From contig NZ_CP163302.1 in the NCBI RefSeq assembly GCF_041022165.1, positions 2,790,001 to 2,854,000 of the forward strand: 64,000 bases of DNA. The letters run 5' to 3'. The notes under the pieces were generated by a model that saw only the letters and a program-made list of their open reading frames with translations, ran no database searches and was not told the DNA's origin. The position numbers and the translations under genes were made by a program. The stretch's first letter is position 1; each line of letters starts with the position of its first letter. Source of the stretch: Sinomonas sp. P10A9 (GTDB taxonomy: Bacteria; Actinomycetota; Actinomycetes; Actinomycetales; Micrococcaceae). Of the stretch, positions 59,569 through 64,000 are shown in pieces.

Positions 59569-59695
59569 AGCGGCACACGGGGTGACCTCGCGCCCACACC
59601 GGATGACCTCGGCGACACAGGGGGTGACCTCGTGCGCACACCGGGCGACCTCGGCGGCACAGGGGGGTGACCTCGCGCCCACACCGGATGACCTC
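59569..59695. repeat. 21-bp-period minisatellite
   Basis: Six units of 21 bp (one of 22), each ending GACCTC, at 59584, 59605, 59626, 59647, 59669 and 59690. Two subtypes alternate (CACACCGG-ATGACCTC-like and CACAGGGGGTGACCTC-like), so the higher-order period is about 42 bp. It lies 24 bp beyond the ispH stop. The period is a multiple of three and keeps frames open on both strands, so the overlapping open frames are probably a by-product. Confidence 0.8.
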
Positions 59696-59718
59696 GGCGG
59701 AGGGAGACGAGGGACGGG

Positions 59719-60804
59719 TCAGCTCTGGGGGCGCTGACCGCGGCCGCCGAGGCCGCGACTCGAATCGCCGGCCTCCTTGAGCGTCGCGCGCAGCTCCTTG
59801 GGGAGCGAGAAGAGGATGTCCTCGTCGGCAGTGACGACCTCTTCCACGGTTCCGTAGCCGTACTCCGCAGCGAGGCGCAGGACGTCCTGGACGAGGACCT
59901 CAGGCACCGAAGCCCCTGAGGTCAGGCCGATCGTCGAGACTCCCTCGAACCAGGACTCGTCGACCTCGTTGGCGAAGTCGACCCGGTGCGAAGCCTTGGC
60001 ACCGTACTCGAGGGCGACCTCCATGAGGCGCACGGAGTTCGAGGAGTTGGCCGAGCCGACGACGATGACGAGATCTGCCTGAGGGGCAATCTTCTTGATG
60101 GCCGCCTGGCGGTTGGACGTGGCGTAGCAGATGTCGTCGCTGGGTGGGTCCTGCAGATTCGGGAAACGCTCGCGCAGCCGGCGCACGGTCTCCATGGTCT
60201 CGTCAACCGAGAGGGTGGTCTGGGAGAGCCAGATGAGCTTGTCAGGGTCCTTGACCCGGATCGTGTCTGCCTCTTGGGGCGAGTTCACGATCTGGGTGTT
60301 CTCGGGGGCCTCGCCGTACGTGCCCTCGACTTCCTCGTGGCCCTCGTGACCGATGAGGAGGATCTCGTAGTCGTCCTTCGCGAAGCGCACGGCCTCGCGG
60401 TGCACCTTGGTCACGAGCGGGCACGTCGCGTCGATGGTGCGCAGCCCACGGTCCTCAGCGGAGCGCACGACGGCGGGACTCACCCCGTGCGCCGAGAACA
60501 CCACGAGGGCGCCCTCAGGAACCTCATCCGTCTCGTCCACGAAGATCGCGCCGCGCTCCTCGAGGGTCTCGACGACGTGGCGATTGTGGACGATCTGCTT
60601 GCGCACGTAGATGGGCGCGCCGTAGTGCTCAAGCGCCTTCTCGACCGCGATGACGGCCCGGTCGACGCCGGCGCAATAACCACGCGGCGCCGCGAGGAGC
60701 ACCTTCTTCGCACCGGCCACCGGAGCGGCCGCCGCCACGTGCTCAGGTGTGCGGCGGCGCCGCGGAACCGTGGGCATAGACAGGGAAACGGGGGTGGCGG
60801 TCAT
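59719..60804 (-). CDS. ispH: 4-hydroxy-3-methylbut-2-enyl diphosphate reductase
   Basis: 361-residue IspH (LytB), last enzyme of the MEP isoprenoid pathway, a [4Fe-4S] protein making IPP and DMAPP. The three cluster cysteines are in [23 protein letters not shown] and [11 protein letters not shown]. The central Thr/Glu region is present. The N-terminal 30 residues are a variable extension. Length is typical for actinobacteria. Confidence 0.95.
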   Translation of the reverse strand: MTATPVSLSMPTVPRRRRTPEHVAAAAPVAGAKKVLLAAPRGYCAGVDRAVIAVEKALEHYGAPIYVRKQIVHNRHVVETLEERGAIFVDETDEVPEGALVVFSAHGVSPAVVRSAEDRGLRTIDATCPLVTKVHREAVRFAKDDYEILLIGHEGHEEVEGTYGEAPENTQIVNSPQEADTIRVKDPDKLIWLSQTTLSVDETMETVRRLRERFPNLQDPPSDDICYATSNRQAAIKKIAPQADLVIVVGSANSSNSVRLMEVALEYGAKASHRVDFANEVDESWFEGVSTIGLTSGASVPEVLVQDVLRLAAEYGYGTVEEVVTADEDILFSLPKELRATLKEAGDSSRGLGGRGQRPQS

Positions 60805-60813
60805 GGTCCCATG

Positions 60814-61644
60814 CTACCGGCGTGCGGCGGCGCGCCTTCTCCGGACCCCGGCCACCAACGAGAGCACCAGGCACACAACGCCGGCTATGGCGACAGCCCC
60901 GGTCCATGGCATGAAGGAATCGGAGAAGAGTGGCCCAAGGCGGCGGGCGAAAACCGAGGCCACGGTTCCCGCGCCGCCTTGGCCCCCGGCGAACATCGAT
61001 GCGAGGAACGTTCCGGCCGCAAGGAGCGCGGCGACCAGAAGCAGTCCCAGGCCGGCCCAGCCGAGGGCTACCCCGCGGCGTCGTGCGAAGAGCAGGCCGA
61101 GCACGAATGCGAACACTGCGCCAAGGCTCAGGGGAACCGCGAGGCGCCCCGCATCCTGCATCACGGTAAGCCAAGAGCGCTGCTGCGCCGTGCCTACCGG
61201 GACCTCGATGCTCGGGGCCTCACCGAGGCTCACTCCCAGCGACGAGCCCATCCGGGCGAGCATCACACCGGCCAGCGGCCGCAGTTCGAGCGTGAATCCG
61301 GTCGTGGCAGTGACCGAGGAGAAATTGAGCCGATGGCTCTCCCGCACGGCCTCATCCCACGCGGCGGGATACCCGGGGTCTGTGGTGAGTGAGGTCACAA
61401 TTCCCTTGGCCAGCCCCGTCGCGGCCGGCTGGAGCGCGGCAGGGACGTTGGACGCTGACACGACAGTCGAGGCGAGCGAGGTGCCCAGTGCGGTCTGGAA
61501 CTCCGCGTCATTGCGCAGAGGCTCGAGCAGGTGAACGAAGCCACCCTCGTCGACCACGTTGCGGTCGATCCAGAGCGACGGGACGGCAGCCCCCGTAAGC
61601 AGCACGGCGAGCAGGATGGACAGCGCGGAGAGGACGGTTCTCAT
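60814..61644 (-). CDS. Membrane protein of unknown function
   Basis: 276 residues. N-terminal membrane helix (LSALSILLAVLLTGAAVPSL), an extracytoplasmic domain of about 120 residues (DRNVVDEGGFVHLLEPLRND ...), then three helices (VPLSLGAVFAFVLGLLFARR; GWAGLGLLLVAALLAAGTFL; AVAIAGVVCLVLSLVAG) and a basic end. No motif recognised. It ends 9 bp from the ispH start on the same strand. The ATG at 61644 begins the signal-like helix. Confidence 0.7.
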   Translation of the reverse strand: MRTVLSALSILLAVLLTGAAVPSLWIDRNVVDEGGFVHLLEPLRNDAEFQTALGTSLASTVVSASNVPAALQPAATGLAKGIVTSLTTDPGYPAAWDEAVRESHRLNFSSVTATTGFTLELRPLAGVMLARMGSSLGVSLGEAPSIEVPVGTAQQRSWLTVMQDAGRLAVPLSLGAVFAFVLGLLFARRRGVALGWAGLGLLLVAALLAAGTFLASMFAGGQGGAGTVASVFARRLGPLFSDSFMPWTGAVAIAGVVCLVLSLVAGVRRRRAAARR

Positions 61645-61743
61645 GGACTTCCCGGGGTCGGCAACCTGACCATCGTAGCCGTGGGCGCTTGAGCGCGGCT
61701 GGACAATGGCCGGGATGTCGGAGGGGCGTGGTAAGCCTTGACT

Positions 61744-63162
61744 ATGGTGGCTGCGATGGATGAGAGCACAGATGGGAACCCGGGCCCTGTGGGCCAGGAC
61801 GTGTCTGGCACAGACCCGTCCGGCACAGACGTGCCCGATAGCGGCGCGGGTGCGGACCCGCGGGGCGCGTCGACGCTTCCCGAGCGCGCCGCGGACACGA
61901 CGCCCGAGAATCCCTGGCCCCTGCATGTGCTCTCCCGCAAGCTCAAGGAACACATCGAGCGTTCCCCGCAGGTGTGGATCGAGGGCCAGGTCATCGAGAT
62001 GAACCGGCGGGGCCAGACCGCCTACCTGACGCTGCGGGACGTCGACGCCGAGATCTCGCTGCCAGCGTCTGCGTGGGGCACCGTCATGGCACGGCTACGG
62101 GAGCCCATCCAGCGCGGCTCCCGCGTGGTGGCCCTCGTCAAGCCCGAGATGTGGCTCAAGACCGGCAGGCTGAGCATGGCCGTGCGCGACATGCGGCCGG
62201 TGGGCCTCGGCGACCTGCTGGCGCGCATCGAGAACCTCCGGCAGGCCCTGGGCGCCGAGGGCCTCTTCGCCGACGAGCGCAAGAAGGCCCTGCCGCTGCT
62301 CCCGCACCGGATCGGCCTCATCACCGGTCGGGACTCGGACGCAGAGAAGGACGTCCTCCGGAATGCCGCCCTGCGCTGGCCGGCCGTGGCCTTCGAGGTT
62401 CGCGAGGTGGCCGTGCAGGGCAGCAGTGCCGTCTCCGAGGTCCTGGCAGCCCTGCGGGAGCTCGATGCCCACCCCGAGGTGGATGTCATCGTGATTGCCC
62501 GCGGCGGTGGATCGCTGGAAGACCTGCTGCCGTTCAGCAACGAAGCGCTCGTCCGTGCCGTCTCGGAGGCCAGCACCCCCGTGGTCAGCGCGATCGGCCA
62601 CGAGGCGGACCGGCCGATCCTCGACGACGTCGCGGACCTGCGCGCCTCGACGCCCACGGACGCCGCCAAGCGGATCGTCCCTGACGTGGCCGAGGAGCTC
62701 CTGAGGGTCAGGCAGTGCCGGGACCGCATCGACCGGCAGGTGCGGCTGTTCGTCGAGCGGGAGTCGGAGCGCCTCGCCTCCATCCGGACTCGCCCTGTGC
62801 TCGCGTCGCCGCAGACATTCGTCGAGGTCCGCCACGAGGAACTCGAGCGGCTGCGGGTCAGGTCGCACGCCGCGGTGAGCGGCGCCGTCGTGCGTGCGGC
62901 CGACGCCGTGGCCCACCTGCGCGCCCAGATCCGCGCCCTCTCGCCGCAGCAGACTCTCGACCGCGGCTACTCGGTGGTGCAGCTCCTCGACGGCCCGGAC
63001 GCGGCCGTCATCCGTTCCCCCCAGGACGCACCCTCCGGTACCGCCCTCCGCGTCCGCCTGGCCCGCGGGACCATCGGGGCGCGCTCCGAGGGCCAGCTCC
63101 CCGACATCACGCACCGAGATGACACGACCACCCTCTCCCACGAAGGATCAGCACATGCCTGA
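61744..63162 (+). CDS. xseA: Exodeoxyribonuclease VII large subunit
   Basis: 472-residue XseA. N-terminal OB domain (about 60-150, [20 protein letters not shown]), central catalytic domain with [33 protein letters not shown] and [19 protein letters not shown], then the helical C-terminal half that binds XseB. Degrades single-stranded DNA from both ends. An acidic/low-complexity leader of about 55 residues precedes the core. The stop overlaps the xseB start by 8 nt. Confidence 0.95.
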   Translation: MVAAMDESTDGNPGPVGQDVSGTDPSGTDVPDSGAGADPRGASTLPERAADTTPENPWPLHVLSRKLKEHIERSPQVWIEGQVIEMNRRGQTAYLTLRDVDAEISLPASAWGTVMARLREPIQRGSRVVALVKPEMWLKTGRLSMAVRDMRPVGLGDLLARIENLRQALGAEGLFADERKKALPLLPHRIGLITGRDSDAEKDVLRNAALRWPAVAFEVREVAVQGSSAVSEVLAALRELDAHPEVDVIVIARGGGSLEDLLPFSNEALVRAVSEASTPVVSAIGHEADRPILDDVADLRASTPTDAAKRIVPDVAEELLRVRQCRDRIDRQVRLFVERESERLASIRTRPVLASPQTFVEVRHEELERLRVRSHAAVSGAVVRAADAVAHLRAQIRALSPQQTLDRGYSVVQLLDGPDAAVIRSPQDAPSGTALRVRLARGTIGARSEGQLPDITHRDDTTTLSHEGSAHA

Positions 63163-63403
63163 GAAGACGCAGGAAACGTTCGAAAACCTCAGCTACGAGG
63201 AGGCCCGCGAACAGCTGGTCGGCGTCGTCTCGCGGCTCGAGGCCGGCGGGGTGAGCCTCGAGGAGTCGCTCGCGCTGTGGGAACGGGGCGAGGCACTCGC
63301 CTCCCGGTGCGAGGAGTGGCTCGAGGGCGCACGACGGCGCCTCGACGCCGCTCGCGGGAACGGCGCCTCCACGGGGTCGGGAGCAGGTACCCCCGGAGAC
63401 TGA
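63155..63403 (+). CDS. xseB: Exodeoxyribonuclease VII small subunit
   Basis: 82-residue Xse[21 protein letters not shown] and [20 protein letters not shown] are the diagnostic helical segments. Several copies decorate the helical stalk of XseA. Translationally coupled to xseA. The C-terminus is a Gly/Ser-rich tail. Confidence 0.95.
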   Translation: MPEKTQETFENLSYEEAREQLVGVVSRLEAGGVSLEESLALWERGEALASRCEEWLEGARRRLDAARGNGASTGSGAGTPGD

Positions 63404-63418
63404 GGGCGCGCCCCGCCG

Positions 63419-64000
63419 TCAGCTCGCGGCGAGGAGCTTCCTCTGCTCCTCGATGTCGAACGCGGGAGCGGGCCATTGGGGGTCCATCCGCTCGAGCGCC
63501 GCGACGAGGAGTTCCTGGACCACGAGCCGCGCGTACCACTTGTTGTCGGCGGGCACCACGTACCACGGCGCGTAGGGGGCGCTCGTACGCTCGATCGCGA
63601 TCTGATATGCCTCCATGTAGGAGTCCCAGAGTCTGCGCTCAGAGAGGTCGCCAGGGTTGTACTTCCAGTACTTGGTGGGGTCGTCGAGGCGGGCAGTGAG
63701 GCGCCGCCCCTGCTCCTCTTTGCTGATGTGCAGCATCACCTTGATGATCTCGGTGCCCGACGCGTGGAGGTGTGCTTCGAAGTCCTGGATCGCCGAATAG
63801 CGGCGCTCGAGCTCGTCGGCATCCGCCCAGCCGTGCACACGGTGGATCAGGACATCCTCATAGTGCGAGCGGTCAAAGCAGCCCAGCATGCCAGGCCCTG
63901 GAAGCTGCTTCTCGACGCGCCAGAGGAAGTCGTGCTTCTTCTCCTCGTCGGTCGGGCTCTTGAACGCGGCGAGCTGGACGCCCTGGACATCCACGGCACC
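63419..64000 (-). CDS. ppk2: Polyphosphate kinase 2 family protein, 5' truncated
   Basis: C-terminal part (193 codons) of a PPK2 enzyme, which transfers phosphate between polyphosphate and nucleotides. Features: VDVQGVQLAAFKSPT (family NPQGV-type string), DFLWRVEKQLPGPGMLGCFD, the Arg-rich lid region SKEEQGRRLTARLDDPTKYW, and WYVVPADNKWYARL. The N-terminus with Walker A and the start codon lie beyond the window. Convergent with xseB. Confidence 0.92.
   Translation of the reverse strand, partial: GAVDVQGVQLAAFKSPTDEEKKHDFLWRVEKQLPGPGMLGCFDRSHYEDVLIHRVHGWADADELERRYSAIQDFEAHLHASGTEIIKVMLHISKEEQGRRLTARLDDPTKYWKYNPGDLSERRLWDSYMEAYQIAIERTSAPYAPWYVVPADNKWYARLVVQELLVAALERMDPQWPAPAFDIEEQRKLLAAS

Noticed and set aside
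59569..59695. CRISPR array
   Set aside because: Units are contiguous 21-bp repeats without unique spacers, and no cas gene is nearby.
59338..59737. Overlapping open frames on both strands across the minisatellite
   Set aside because: A repeat period that is a multiple of three keeps all frames open; the Cys/Arg-rich products have no SD and no recognisable fold.

Overview
The window is a high-GC actinobacterial chromosome, most like the Micrococcaceae (Arthrobacter/Sinomonas type). The gene order sigE - anti-sigma - tatB - mrp, O-methyltransferase, DUF3117, LOG-family protein, dapE/dapD, dapC/fdxA and typA also follows the conserved Mycobacterium tuberculosis Rv1165-Rv1230 neighbourhood. The genus is an inference from gene content. 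No rRNA, tRNA or CRISPR array was seen.

Layout. 1-6020: Mrp ATPase (partial), TatB, anti-sigma/SigE pair, O-methyltransferase, DUF3117 protein, membrane mannosyltransferase, DivIVA-like and LOG proteins. 6111-9419: glutamate-type amino acid ABC transporter gluABCD. 9578-19322: lysine/diaminopimelate genes dapE, dapD and dapC mixed with a transglycosylase-like protein, a GT1 glycosyltransferase, galE, citrate synthase and 7Fe ferredoxin. 19319-24868: an accessory patch with a TetR-controlled three-gene exported/membrane operon, two tandem paralogues of unknown function with duplicated promoters, and a divergent MFS exporter/winged-helix regulator pair. 25031-28080: typA and an SGNH lipoprotein. 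28128-41259: two complete peptide-type ABC importers, each with a fused double ATPase. 41557-44384: phosphoketolase and a small protein.

44440-56744 is an integrated mobile element of about 12.3 kb that entered the 3' end of ychF. A 12-bp core is present at both ends. The original last codons of ychF (...FRF-N-V-stop) now lie next to the integrase at the left end, while the ychF copy on the right end has gained a replacement tail (...[16 protein letters not shown]) encoded by the element. The element carries a large serine integrase, a C2H2-finger protein, a replication operon ending in a primase/helicase fusion, a dense cluster of CCTTACG repeats just downstream (candidate origin), a long run of overlapping small unknown genes, and two minus-strand cargo-like genes. 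No capsid, terminase, portal, tail or conjugation gene was recognised, so a phage satellite or an integrative replicon of unknown type fits better than a complete prophage.

56703-64000 returns to the chromosome: ychF, rmuC, a 21-bp-period minisatellite, ispH, a membrane protein, xseA-xseB and a partial polyphosphate kinase 2.

Two expression patterns recur. Many genes have a TANNNT box only 5-7 nt before the start codon, which suggests leaderless mRNAs. In all three binding-protein-dependent importers, a strong hairpin follows the binding-protein gene, which would let that protein be made in excess of its permeases.
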